A stretch of 5,805 nt of DNA. It comes from Burkholderiales bacterium (GTDB taxonomy: Bacteria; Pseudomonadota; Gammaproteobacteria; Burkholderiales; CAIKXV01). The notes under the pieces were generated by a model. The model was not told the origin of the DNA and did not search any database. It saw only the letters and a program-made list of their open reading frames with translations. Position 1 is the stretch's first letter. Each line of letters opens with the position of its first letter. Made by a program: the position numbers and the translations under genes. Location: assembly GCA_019751575.1 (NCBI GenBank), contig JAIENF010000181.1, forward strand, positions 1 through 5,805. The letters run 5' to 3'. Shown piece by piece: positions 1-5,741 of the stretch.

Positions 1-1
1 C

Positions 2-295
2 GACAAGCTGCTGGTCGGCTGGACCGTGCTTCCGCCTGGTGCCCAGCATGACCGGCACCGGCATTTCCATTGCGACGAGTTCTGGATCGTCGTGCGCGGG
101 CGCGGCGTGATGTACCTCGAGGATGGCACCGAACGCGCGTCGGGCGAAGGCGACGTCGTGTTCACCCCGCGCGGCCACTGGCACGGCTTCAAGAACACCT
201 CGGACGAAGACGTCGTGCTGGTCTGGGGCTGGAGCGGCGCCGGCTCGCTGGAAGCGGCGGGCTATGAATCGATCGAGGGTGGCCGCACCCACTGA
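2..295 (+). CDS. Cupin domain protein (5' end outside window)
   Basis: The gene enters from the left edge: the frame is open from base 2 (reading DKLLVGWTVLPPG...) to the TGA at 293-295. No internal start is convincing, so this is the C-terminal ~97 residues of a longer protein. Both cupin signatures fit the consensus exactly. Motif 1, G(X)5HXH(X)4E(X)6G, is seen in GAQHDRHRHFHCDE through VVRGRG. Motif 2, G(X)5PXG(X)2H(X)3N, is seen in GDVVFTPRGHWHGFKN. The two His of motif 1, the Glu and the motif 2 His are the usual metal ligands, so a metal-binding small beta-barrel is expected. Single-domain cupins can be sugar- or acid-modifying enzymes, dioxygenase-like or binding proteins; the fold does not tell which. 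The next gene starts 19 bases downstream, so it probably shares a transcript with the hydratase and the binding protein. The cupin assignment is firm; the function is unknown. Confidence 0.88.
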   Translation, partial: DKLLVGWTVLPPGAQHDRHRHFHCDEFWIVVRGRGVMYLEDGTERASGEGDVVFTPRGHWHGFKNTSDEDVVLVWGWSGAGSLEAAGYESIEGGRTH

Positions 296-301
296 TCGCC
301 T

Positions 302-306
302 GGGAG
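302..306 (+). promoter_or_regulatory. Ribosome binding site of the hydratase-family gene
   Basis: GGGAG lies 8 bases before the ATG at 315. It supports 315 as the real start, placing the N-terminus before the frameshift, rather than the ATG at 443 that opens the longer downstream reading frame. Confidence 0.6.
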
Positions 307-314
307 ATTTCGAC

Positions 315-1027
315 ATGCAGGTCGGCTGGCTCGATGCCCGGGTGGTGCGCGGAATGACCGCGCAGATGGCGGAACTCGCGCGGGCCGAGGCGTCCGGCGC
401 GAGGGTGATGGGCTGGAAGGTGGGCTTCGGCGCACCGGCCGCATGGAGAAGCTCGGCCTGCAGGCGCCGGTGGTCGGCCACCTGCTGGCGAGCGCGCGCA
501 TCGCGCCCGGCGCGACGGTGGACACGCGCGGCTGGGTGAAGCCGGTGGTCGAACCCGAGGTCTCGGTGATGCTCTCCCGCGACCTCGACGGCAGCGAAGA
601 TCGCGCGACGGTGCGGGCGGCCATCGGTGCACTGGCGCCGGCGCTCGAACTGGCCGATCTCTGCTTTCCGCCGGAGGACATCGAGCGCATCGTCGCGGGC
701 AACATCTACCAGCGCCACGTGATGTTCGGACCGTCCGTCGACCTGCGCCCATCCGAGCCGGGCGATGCGCTGCTGCCTTCGCTGGCCGCGCGGGCATGGC
801 ATGGCCCGTCGCCACTGGCGGTGCCCGCATCGCTGCATGCACTGACCGGGGATCCGGTCGACATCGTGGCGCATGTCGCGAAGACGCTTGCCGCCTGCGG
901 ACGGCGATTGCGTGCGGGCGAGTGCGTCATCACCGGATCGATCGTGCCGCCGGTGTTCGGCGCGGCGGGCGACACGGTGCGCTATGCGCTCGATCCCGCC
1001 GGCGAGATCGTCGTCACGCTCGGCTGA
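315..1027 (+). pseudogene. 2-keto-4-pentenoate hydratase / fumarylacetoacetate hydrolase family gene, single-base frameshift
   Basis: Two overlapping frames together encode one FAH-superfamily protein of about 237 residues, a little short for the family (about 260). The first frame, from ATG 315, reads MQVGWLDARVVRGM... to GWKVGFGAPAA. The rest continues in another frame from about 443 (MEKLGLQAPVVGHL...) to the TGA at 1025-1027. The family normally reads straight through this stretch, so one base (probably a C in a GCC GCC-like run) is missing near 440-443; uncorrected, the first frame stops at 537-539. The EPEV segment (about residue 82) and the later Asp/Glu-rich ADLCFPPEDIE segment are in the place of the family's divalent metal site, and KPVVEPEVSVML is typical of MhpD-like hydratases. 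Members hydrate 2-hydroxy-dienoates or cleave acylpyruvates in aromatic meta-cleavage and related pathways. It sits between a cupin gene and a transporter binding protein, probably in one operon. It is either a recently inactivated gene or an intact gene with a sequencing error; the rest of the reading frame is undecayed, which favours a recent event or an error. Confidence 0.8.
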
Positions 1028-1066
1028 ATTCATTCGGAACCCGGATCCACCGGGTCGATCGGCAAC

Positions 1067-1074
1067 GGAGGAGG
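1067..1074 (+). promoter_or_regulatory. Strong Shine-Dalgarno of the Bug-type binding protein gene
   Basis: GGAGGAGG lies 6 bases before the ATG at 1081. It is the best ribosome binding site in the window and decides the start at 1081 over the in-frame ATG at 1162, which has only GC-rich sequence and no good site before it. Confidence 0.75.
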
Positions 1075-1080
1075 AACCGC

Positions 1081-2130
1081 ATGGACAGGCATCTGCTCGC
1101 GCGCAGGCTGCGCACACCCTCGATTCGACGCGTTGGCTGGCCGCGGACGCCCGGGCCCGGCATGAAGGGCCTTCTGGCTGCAACGGTGCTGGTTTCAGCC
1201 GCCGCGCCCGTGCTGGCGCAAACGGCTGCAGGCACGTTTCCGCAGCGGCCGGTGCGCGTGCTGATCCCGGTCTCGGCGGGCAGCCAGACCGACATCGTCG
1301 CGCGGCTGCTCGGGCAGAAGATGAGCGAGAACTGGGGGCAGCAGGTGCTGGTCGACAACCGGCCCGGCGCGGGCGGCACGGTCGCCGGCGGCATGCTGGT
1401 CTCGGCCCAGCCCGACGGCCACACGCTGATGCTCAACTCGATCTCGCACGCGGTCAATGCATCGCTCTATGCAAAGCTTCCGTTCGACACGCTGAAGGAC
1501 TTCGCCGGCGTGGCACAGGTCGGCAGCACGCCCAACGTGCTCGTGGTGGCCCCCGACCTTGCGGTGAAGAGCGTGCGCGACCTGCTCGCGATGGCCAAGG
1601 GCAAGCCAGGGCTGCTCAACTTCGCGTCGGCGGGCATCGGCACCGGTACGCACCTGAACGGCGAGCAGTTCAAGCTCGCCGCCGGCATCGACATCGTGCA
1701 TGTACCGTTCAAGGGTACGCCGGAGGCCCTGAACGATGTCGCGTCCAATCGGGTGCAGATGTTCTTCGCGCCGCTGTCGCCGGCGCTGCCGTTCGTCCGC
1801 GACCGGCGGGTGGTTCCGCTGGCCGTGAGCACCGCGCGCCGCGCACCGGCCCTGCCCGACCTGCCGACGCTGGCCGAGGCGGGCCTGCCCGGTTTCGAGT
1901 TCGACCTCTGGCTGGGCATCCTCGCGCCATCGAAGACGCCACGCCCGATCGTGAACCAGTTGAGCGCGGAAGTCAGGCGGGTGCTCGACCTGCCGGACAT
2001 CCGCGAGCGCATGCTCGCGCAGGGCGTCGACGCGCGCTACAGCACGCCGGAAGAGTTCGACCGCTTCATCCGCAGCGAGGTCGAGCGGATCGCGAAGATC
2101 GTCAAGGCCTCGGGCGCGCGCGTGGACTGA
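1081..2130 (+). CDS. Tripartite tricarboxylate transporter substrate-binding protein (Bug family)
   Basis: This is a periplasmic solute receptor for a TctABC-type uptake system, usually binding carboxylates or related small organic acids. The 349-residue product has a hydrophobic export segment, GLLAATVLVSAAAPVLA (about residues 29-45), followed by Gln, with likely signal peptidase cleavage after the APVLA motif. The mature part starts with the family hallmarks: FPQRPVRVLIPVSAGSQTDIVARLL, then VVDNRPGAGG-type VLVDNRPGAGGTVAGG and PDGHTLML. Further on come FASAGIGTGTHLNGEQFK, VPFKGTPEALNDV, PALPDLPTLAEAGLPGFEFDLWLGILAP and the C-terminal helix ending in IVKASGARVD. Start 1081 is chosen for its strong ribosome binding site, but it gives an unusually long basic leader of 27 residues (MDRHLLARRLRTPSIRRVGW...) before the conventional signal peptide. 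From the Met at 1162 the protein would be 322 residues, the usual family length. It lies 53 bases behind the hydratase gene, probably the same operon. No membrane components (TctA/TctB) are in view, which is normal for orphan Bug proteins. The ligand cannot be predicted. Confidence 0.93.
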   Translation: MDRHLLARRLRTPSIRRVGWPRTPGPGMKGLLAATVLVSAAAPVLAQTAAGTFPQRPVRVLIPVSAGSQTDIVARLLGQKMSENWGQQVLVDNRPGAGGTVAGGMLVSAQPDGHTLMLNSISHAVNASLYAKLPFDTLKDFAGVAQVGSTPNVLVVAPDLAVKSVRDLLAMAKGKPGLLNFASAGIGTGTHLNGEQFKLAAGIDIVHVPFKGTPEALNDVASNRVQMFFAPLSPALPFVRDRRVVPLAVSTARRAPALPDLPTLAEAGLPGFEFDLWLGILAPSKTPRPIVNQLSAEVRRVLDLPDIRERMLAQGVDARYSTPEEFDRFIRSEVERIAKIVKASGARVD

Positions 2131-2146
2131 CGGCATACGCCACGGA

Positions 2147-2298
2147 TCATGGCCGGGCGTGCGGCTTGCGTCGCGCAGCGATGCAGCCGCCAACCATCCG
2201 GGGACGCGCGTCTGCAGTTTCCTGAGGAACGTTCATGGCCATGGCCTCCGCCCTGCCTCCCCGGCTCGGGATCTGGTTCCACCTCGCCCAGCTGGCGC
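2147..2298 (+). repeat. Direct repeat, copy 1 (protease leader and first codons)
   Basis: This stretch recurs at 5654-5805 with a constant offset of 3507 and 149 of 152 identical bases. The left boundary is sharp: bases before 2147 differ from those before 5654. The right boundary is not visible because copy 2 runs into the window end, so the true repeat may be much longer. The only differences are transitions at 2211 (T/C), 2216 (A/G) and 2221 (C/T), all between the leader hairpin and the ribosome binding site; the 64 coding bases seen are identical. Confidence 0.95.
2161..2190 (+). promoter_or_regulatory. Leader hairpin upstream of the SDH-family protease gene (copy 1)
   Basis: Thirty bases fold into a compact hairpin. 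GCGGCT (2161-2166) pairs with AGCCGC (2185-2190), there is one bulged T (2167), then GCGTCGC (2168-2174) pairs with GCGATGC (2178-2184) with a single G-T wobble, closed by the triloop GCA. That makes 13 paired positions. No T-tract follows, so it is not a standard intrinsic terminator. It lies 30 bases after the binding-protein stop and about 34 bases before the protease ribosome binding site. It could stabilise the upstream mRNA end, attenuate transcription or be a REP-like element. The role is inferred; the structure is directly visible and is preserved unchanged in copy 2. Confidence 0.6.
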
Positions 2299-3167
2299 GG
2301 ATGGTGTTCTGGCTGCTGCTGATCGGGCTGGTCCTGGTGGCGGTGGCCGGCCGCTTCGACACCTCGCAGGAGCGGGCGCGCACTGCGCTGGTCGAACAGT
2401 TCCAGGCCGAGCGCAAGTCGCGGGTGATCGCGCTGATCCACCGGCAGGAACGCGAGAGCGTGCTCGGGGTGCAGGTGTCCACCTCGATCGGCATCGAGGA
2501 TTCCGAGGCGATCCTGCGCGCGATCCGGCTCACGCCCGACGACCAGCCGATCGACCTGGTGCTGCATACGCCGGGCGGGCTGGTGCTGGCCGCCGAGCAG
2601 ATCGCGATGGCGCTGGCCGAGCACAAGGGCAAGGTCACCGTGTTCGTGCCGCACTACGCGATGAGCGGCGGCACGCTGATCGCGATGGCGGCGCAGGAGA
2701 TCGTGATGGACCGCAACGCGGTGCTCGGCCCTGTAGATCCGCAGATCGGCGGTGTCGCGGCATCATCGATCCTGCAGGTGGTTCAGATCAAGAAGGACCG
2801 CGCCAGCGACGAGACCTTGATCATGGCGGACATGGCGGCCAAGGCGCGGGTACAGGTGGCGAGCTTCGTCGCCGACCTGCTGTCGCGGCGGATGGAGCGC
2901 AAGCAGGCCGAGGCGCTCGCGGTGGCGATGAGCGAGGGGCGCTGGACGCACGACTTCCCGATCACCGTCGCCTCGGCGAAGCAGCTCGGCTTCCCGGTGA
3001 CCACGGACATGCCGCGCGTGGTCTACGACCTGATGGACCTGTATCCGCAACCGGCCGGGGCGCGGCCGTCGGTGCTGTACGTGCCGGTGCGCAATCCGGG
3101 GCCGCGTCCGGCGGCCGATGAACTCGGGCCTTCGCAGACGGGTGCGCCGCAGGGGGCGCGGCAGTAG
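2235..3167 (+). CDS. Membrane-anchored SDH-family serine protease (ClpP/crotonase fold)
   Basis: The 310-residue product resembles the serine dehydrogenase proteinase family (SDH_sah), ClpP-fold serine peptidases related to SppA and ClpP. A short N-terminus is followed by one membrane segment at about residues 23-39 (MVFWLLLIGLVLVAVAG), then a charged stretch that may form a helix (about 42-75), then the protease core. Core landmarks are IDLVLHTPGG (about 106-115, oxyanion-type glycine pair), VPHYAMSGGTLIAMAA with the likely nucleophile Ser144, and NAVLGPVDPQIGG (about 161-173). The tail after about residue 275 is proline-rich and probably unstructured. Ser144 is confidently placed by the SGG motif; the partner catalytic residues are not certain from sequence alone. 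Start 2235 is set by GAGGAA at 2224-2229 (5 bases away); an in-frame ATG at 2241 is less well spaced. The gene has its own leader with a hairpin and is 104 bases from the gene before, so it need not belong to the catabolic operon. A second copy of its 5' end occurs at 5742. Substrate unknown; membrane protein quality control or processing is the usual guess for this class. Confidence 0.87.
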   Translation: MAMASALPPRLGIWFHLAQLARMVFWLLLIGLVLVAVAGRFDTSQERARTALVEQFQAERKSRVIALIHRQERESVLGVQVSTSIGIEDSEAILRAIRLTPDDQPIDLVLHTPGGLVLAAEQIAMALAEHKGKVTVFVPHYAMSGGTLIAMAAQEIVMDRNAVLGPVDPQIGGVAASSILQVVQIKKDRASDETLIMADMAAKARVQVASFVADLLSRRMERKQAEALAVAMSEGRWTHDFPITVASAKQLGFPVTTDMPRVVYDLMDLYPQPAGARPSVLYVPVRNPGPRPAADELGPSQTGAPQGARQ

Positions 3168-3170
3168 CTG

Positions 3171-3187
3171 GCGGGGCGAAACCCCGC
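3171..3187. terminator. Possible bidirectional hairpin between convergent genes
   Basis: GCGGGG (3171-3176) and CCCCGC (3182-3187) form a 6-bp stem with the loop CGAAA in the 29-base gap between the protease stop and the GGT-like stop on the opposite strand. Its placement suits a shared terminator, but neither strand has a T-tract after the stem, so intrinsic termination is unproven. Confidence 0.35.
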
Positions 3188-3196
3188 AACGACAAC

Positions 3197-4423
3197 CTAC
3201 CAGCCGATCGCCGCCCCGTCGCTGCGTGGGTCGCTCGCACCTTCGATCACCCCGCCGGGATGCGCGACGATCGCCCCGGCATGCCCCATGGTCTCGTCGA
3301 ACGCGCCGTAGACCTCGACCTCGTGGCCCATCGCGCGCAACGACTCGATCAACGAAGGATCGAAGCGCGATTCGACCTTCAGCGACTGCGTGGCCTGTCC
3401 CCAGGTTCGTCCGAGCAGCCAGCGCGGGGCGCTGACCGCGGCCTGCAGGTCCTGGCCGTAGACCACGTGGCGGGTGAATACCGCGGCCTGCGTCTGAGGC
3501 TGGCCTTCGCCACCCATCGTGCCGTAGACCATCACCCGGCCGTCGGACAGGTGGGCCATCGCCGGGTTGAGCGTGTGGAACGGCTTTCGACCGGGCTCGA
3601 GGGTGTTCAGTGCCGATGCGTCGAGCGAGAATGATGCGCCGCGGTTCTGCCAGTTGATGCCGGTACCTTCCAGCACCAGGCCGCTGCCGAACTCGTGGTA
3701 GATGCTCTGGATGAAGCTCACCGCGCGGCCTTCGCCGTCGATCACGCCCATCCACACCGTATCGGCGGGCGGCTGCGGCGCAGGCCAGGCCAGTGCGCGC
3801 TCGAGGTCGATGCGTGCGGCACGGCGATCCATCTCGGCCGGTGCCAGCAGGGACTGCGGGTCTACCGTCATGTACTTCGGATCGGTGACATGGCGGTCGC
3901 GCATGAAGAACGCCTGCTTGGTCGCCTCGACCATGCGGTGGACGTAGGCAGCGCTGTCCGCGGGCACACGCTCGAGGCCGAGCCGGTCCGCGATGCCGAG
4001 GATCGCGAGCGACACCATGCCCTGGGTGGGCGGGGCCATGTTGTACAGCGTGCCGCGCGAATGGGAGAGGTGCACCGGCGGTCGTTCGGTGGCCTGGTAC
4101 GCAGCGAGGTCGGCGGCCGACACCGGGCTGCCCAGGGCCTTCAGGTCGGCGGCAATGCTCGCGGCGAGCGCACCGCGGTAGAAATCGTCGGTGCCGGCGC
4201 TGGCGATGCGCGACAGGGTCGCCGCGATCTTCGACTGCACCAGCCGCGTACCGGGTTGCGGCACTTCACCAGCGGGCATGAAGCGCGCCGCGAAACCCGG
4301 CTGGTCTCGGATCTCGGCGAGCTTGGTGCGCGTGGTGTTCGTGTAGCTGTGTGTGACCGCATGGCCGTGCGCCGCGTAGTGGATCGCGTCGGCGAGCAGG
4401 CGCGACAGCGGCAGCCGGCCGAA
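3197..4423 (-). pseudogene. Gamma-glutamyltransferase family protein, 5'-truncated
   Basis: On the minus strand an open frame of 408 residues runs from the junction near 4423 to the TAG at 3197-3199. It matches the GGT family (gamma-glutamyl transfer or hydrolysis; Ntn-hydrolase that cleaves itself into two subunits). It begins in mid-domain at GRLPLSRLLADAIHYAAHG, which corresponds to roughly residue 150-170 of a full GGT precursor. The autocleavage site and catalytic Thr are present in PPADTVWMGVID (Thr codon at 3758-3760). They are followed by VSFIQSIYHEFGSG, GTGINWQNRGASFSLD, KPFHTLNPAMAHLSDGR, the glycine-rich GTMGGEGQPQ and the C-terminal EGASDPRSDGAAIGW. Missing are the export signal and the N-terminal part of the large subunit, which includes the Arg that binds the gamma-glutamyl carboxylate. 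The frame meets a TGA (4424-4426) just where homology ends, and the first in-frame ATG is only at 4277-4279, inside the conserved domain. The downstream frame is undecayed, so the truncation looks recent. It is convergent with the protease gene, 29 bases apart. It is most likely a dead fragment created by the rearrangement that brought in the methyltransferase segment. Confidence 0.85.
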
Positions 4424-4560
4424 TCAAGGGCCGCCGGTGTTTCGAGCGCCTGCGATAAGCTTCGAAAAACATGACGTATGGCGAGATCATCTACCCTTGG
4501 GGTCCCCGGGAAAAAGTGTGCCTGCCAAAAAAACCACGGCACGATGCATGGTTCATGCCC

Positions 4561-4566
4561 TATAGT
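4561..4566 (+). promoter_or_regulatory. Candidate -10 element for the methyltransferase gene
   Basis: TATAGT matches the sigma-70 -10 consensus at five of six bases and lies 33 bases before the chosen start codon. The -35 position (about 4537-4544) has no good match, so this is a weak candidate. It would give the gene its own promoter within the lower-GC segment. Confidence 0.3.
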
Positions 4567-4583
4567 CGGCACTTAAACTTTCC

Positions 4584-4590
4584 GGGAGGT
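4584..4590 (+). promoter_or_regulatory. Ribosome binding site of the methyltransferase gene
   Basis: GGGAGGT ends 9 bases before the ATG at 4600. It favours 4600 over the in-frame ATG at 4471, which has no such site and would add 43 residues that look non-coding. Confidence 0.65.
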
Positions 4591-4599
4591 TTTCTGACC

Positions 4600-5511
4600 A
4601 TGCAAGACCCGAACGTGCGCGAGGCTGATGGCCGCGTAAATGCGAACACGTCTGACTGGCTGAAGATCTGGGCCTACCTGTTTAAGAACAAGGTCAAGAC
4701 TTTGGTAGACCTCTGGCAATTCCTGAAAGTTGGAGCGTTGCGTGTATTGGGAGTCGTTGATTTTCCGGTGCCTCCCAACTCGAAAATGAGGTCTACATCC
4801 TCGAACAGCGTTCGCCATTATTTTGAGTCCGGCATACGAACCGCTACGCCAATACTGGCTGCAGCTGCTGCCGCTGGCCTGGATCTGCGAAAGCGCCTGC
4901 AAGTGCTGGATTTTGGATGCGGCGTCGCTCGGCAGATCGTGCAGATCCAACGGAGTCATCCCCATTTCGTCATGCATGCCTGCGACGTGAATGGCGGCGC
5001 CGTAGAGTACGTCGCAAAGACATTTCCTGCGGTCACAGCCTATACAAACCTTTTTTCTCCGCCGTTGCGCTACGAGTCGAAGCAACTTGACTTCGTTTAC
5101 TCAGTGTCCATTTTCTCGCACCTTACAGTGGCAGATCAGGAACGTTGGCTTACCGAACTCTCCAGAGTGGTTCGCCCCGGGGGGGTGCTTTGCCTGACCG
5201 TGATGGGAGCGCATGCCATAGATCGGTGGGCCGGAATGGAGGTGGATGCGCGAATCGCTGCCCATCGCACCTTGGAATCAAGCGGGCACTTATATCTGGG
5301 GGCACCCAAACCTGCGTGGATGCTGAAGGCGGAGAAGATTTCGCTTTTTGGCAGCAATTTGATCGGTATTGATGAAGACTACGGAGATACGTTTTACTCT
5401 GAGGACTACATTCGAAAAAATTGGGCGATAGCGGACCTTGAGGTTGTGTCATGGATTCCGGGCATCATTGACAACCTTCAGGACTTGGTTGTGCTACGGC
5501 GCCGCAACTGA
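4600..5511 (+). CDS. Class I SAM-dependent methyltransferase
   Basis: The 303-residue product transfers a methyl group from S-adenosylmethionine to an unidentified acceptor. A poorly conserved N-terminal region of about 95 residues precedes a Rossmann-fold core. Motif I is VLDFGCGVA (about 102-110), which binds SAM. The acidic residue for the SAM ribose is Asp129 in HACDVNGGAVEYV. The motif IV-like strand is LDFVYSVSIFSHLT (about 163-176), followed by RVVRPGGVLCLTVMG (about 189-203). The C-terminal ~100 residues (YGDTFYSEDYIRKNW, SWIPGIIDNLQDLVVLRR) resemble the tails of Methyltransf_11/25-type enzymes often found in surface polysaccharide or secondary metabolite clusters, but no such neighbour is present. 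No signal peptide or membrane segment is evident, so it is probably cytoplasmic. Start 4600 is chosen from the ribosome binding site. Base composition is clearly lower in GC (hand-counted 60-base stretches 40-58%) than the flanking genes (68-70%), it is bounded by a broken gene on the left and a duplicated sequence on the right, and it has its own terminator. These point to horizontal acquisition. Confidence 0.87.
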   Translation: MQDPNVREADGRVNANTSDWLKIWAYLFKNKVKTLVDLWQFLKVGALRVLGVVDFPVPPNSKMRSTSSNSVRHYFESGIRTATPILAAAAAAGLDLRKRLQVLDFGCGVARQIVQIQRSHPHFVMHACDVNGGAVEYVAKTFPAVTAYTNLFSPPLRYESKQLDFVYSVSIFSHLTVADQERWLTELSRVVRPGGVLCLTVMGAHAIDRWAGMEVDARIAAHRTLESSGHLYLGAPKPAWMLKAEKISLFGSNLIGIDEDYGDTFYSEDYIRKNWAIADLEVVSWIPGIIDNLQDLVVLRRRN

Positions 5512-5528
5512 AGCGGCGCTTGCTTTTT
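5499..5528 (+). terminator. Rho-independent terminator of the methyltransferase gene
   Basis: A perfect 7-bp stem, GCGCCGC (5499-5505) with GCGGCGC (5513-5519), has a 7-base loop and is followed by a T-rich tail with five T at 5524-5528. The stop codon (5509-5511) sits inside the loop, so the last codons form the left arm of the stem. Confidence 0.75.
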
Positions 5529-5653
5529 GCCGGGTTGTGCGATGCTGCGGGTCTGCGCAGCTCGTTTCATCCGTCGAGAGCCGCTCCTATGGGCAATCCG
5601 GGTCAGAGACGAGTTTCCGGACGCGCCCCCTGAAATCAATCTCTGACCCCATT
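5529..5653. other. Intergenic region between terminator and second repeat copy
   Basis: These ~125 bases hold no gene on either strand that I can support. The only structure seen is the inverted repeat at 5600-5649. The last four bases before the duplicated block are ATTT. Confidence 0.5.
5600..5649. repeat. Inverted repeat with GGGTCAGAGA / TCTCTGACCC ends
   Basis: GGGTCAGAGA (5600-5609) is perfectly inverted as TCTCTGACCC (5640-5649) across a 30-base spacer. Pairing resumes inside the arms (TTTC at about 5614-5617 with GAAA at 5632-5635), so the whole 50 bases could form a long imperfect hairpin. From memory, boxes of the GGGGTCAGAG type occur often as small dispersed elements in proteobacterial genomes, sometimes near REP-associated IS200-like transposases; I could not verify this for the present case. 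It ends 4 bases before the second copy of the direct repeat, suggesting a link to the rearrangement. Confidence 0.6.
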
Positions 5654-5667
5654 TCATGGCCGGGCGT

Positions 5668-5697
5668 GCGGCTTGCGTCGCGCAGCGATGCAGCCGC
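5668..5697 (+). promoter_or_regulatory. Leader hairpin, copy 2
   Basis: Identical in every base to the hairpin at 2161-2190: 13 paired positions, one bulged T and a GCA triloop. The three substitutions between the copies all fall downstream of it. Confidence 0.6.
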
Positions 5698-5741
5698 CAA
5701 CCATCCGGGGACGCGCGCCTGCGGTTTTCTGAGGAACGTTC

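Larger units (their letters stand above)
4424..4599 (+). other. Junction and leader region between GGT fragment and methyltransferase
   Basis: There is no gene in these ~176 bases. GGT homology stops at about 4421-4426 and the sequence changes from GC-rich to mixed composition with A-runs (for example seven A at 4527-4533). An imperfect inverted repeat, TTTCGAGC (4440-4447) with GC-T-TCGAAA (4459-4467), lies near the junction, but no transposase, target-site duplication or recognisable insertion-sequence end is visible. The right half carries the likely promoter and ribosome binding site of the methyltransferase gene. Confidence 0.5.

Noticed and set aside
430..539. Programmed ribosomal frameshift in the hydratase gene
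   Set aside because: No X-XXY-YYZ slippery heptamer or obvious downstream pseudoknot is seen at the point where homology changes frame; a one-base loss explains it more simply.
1195..2193. Minus-strand open frame of 332 codons across the binding-protein gene
   Set aside because: The opposite strand carries every hallmark of the Bug family, and the minus-strand product is His/Arg/Gln-rich with no domain pattern.
2037..2654. Minus-strand open frame across the protease leader, with a similar-looking frame at 5478-5789
   Set aside because: Their shared segment is simply the reverse complement of the duplicated block, not a conserved protein.
4440..4467. Inverted repeat near the GGT junction as an insertion-sequence end or attachment site
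   Set aside because: It is short and has a bulge, no matching partner end or target-site duplication is seen, and no transposase or integrase gene is in the window.
3695..4474. Long plus-strand open frame opposite the GGT-like gene
   Set aside because: It is the antisense shadow of the GGT fragment: Arg/His/Gly-rich composition typical of a GC-rich complementary strand, and no recognisable motif.
4538..4551. Possible sigma-54 promoter (GGCACG...) before the methyltransferase gene
   Set aside because: The required GC at the -12 position is absent (GG is found there), so the match fails at an invariant position.
4471..4599. Upstream ATG at 4471 as the methyltransferase start
   Set aside because: It has no ribosome binding site, would add a non-descript 43-residue extension across the putative promoter, and the ATG at 4600 has GGGAGGT at good spacing.
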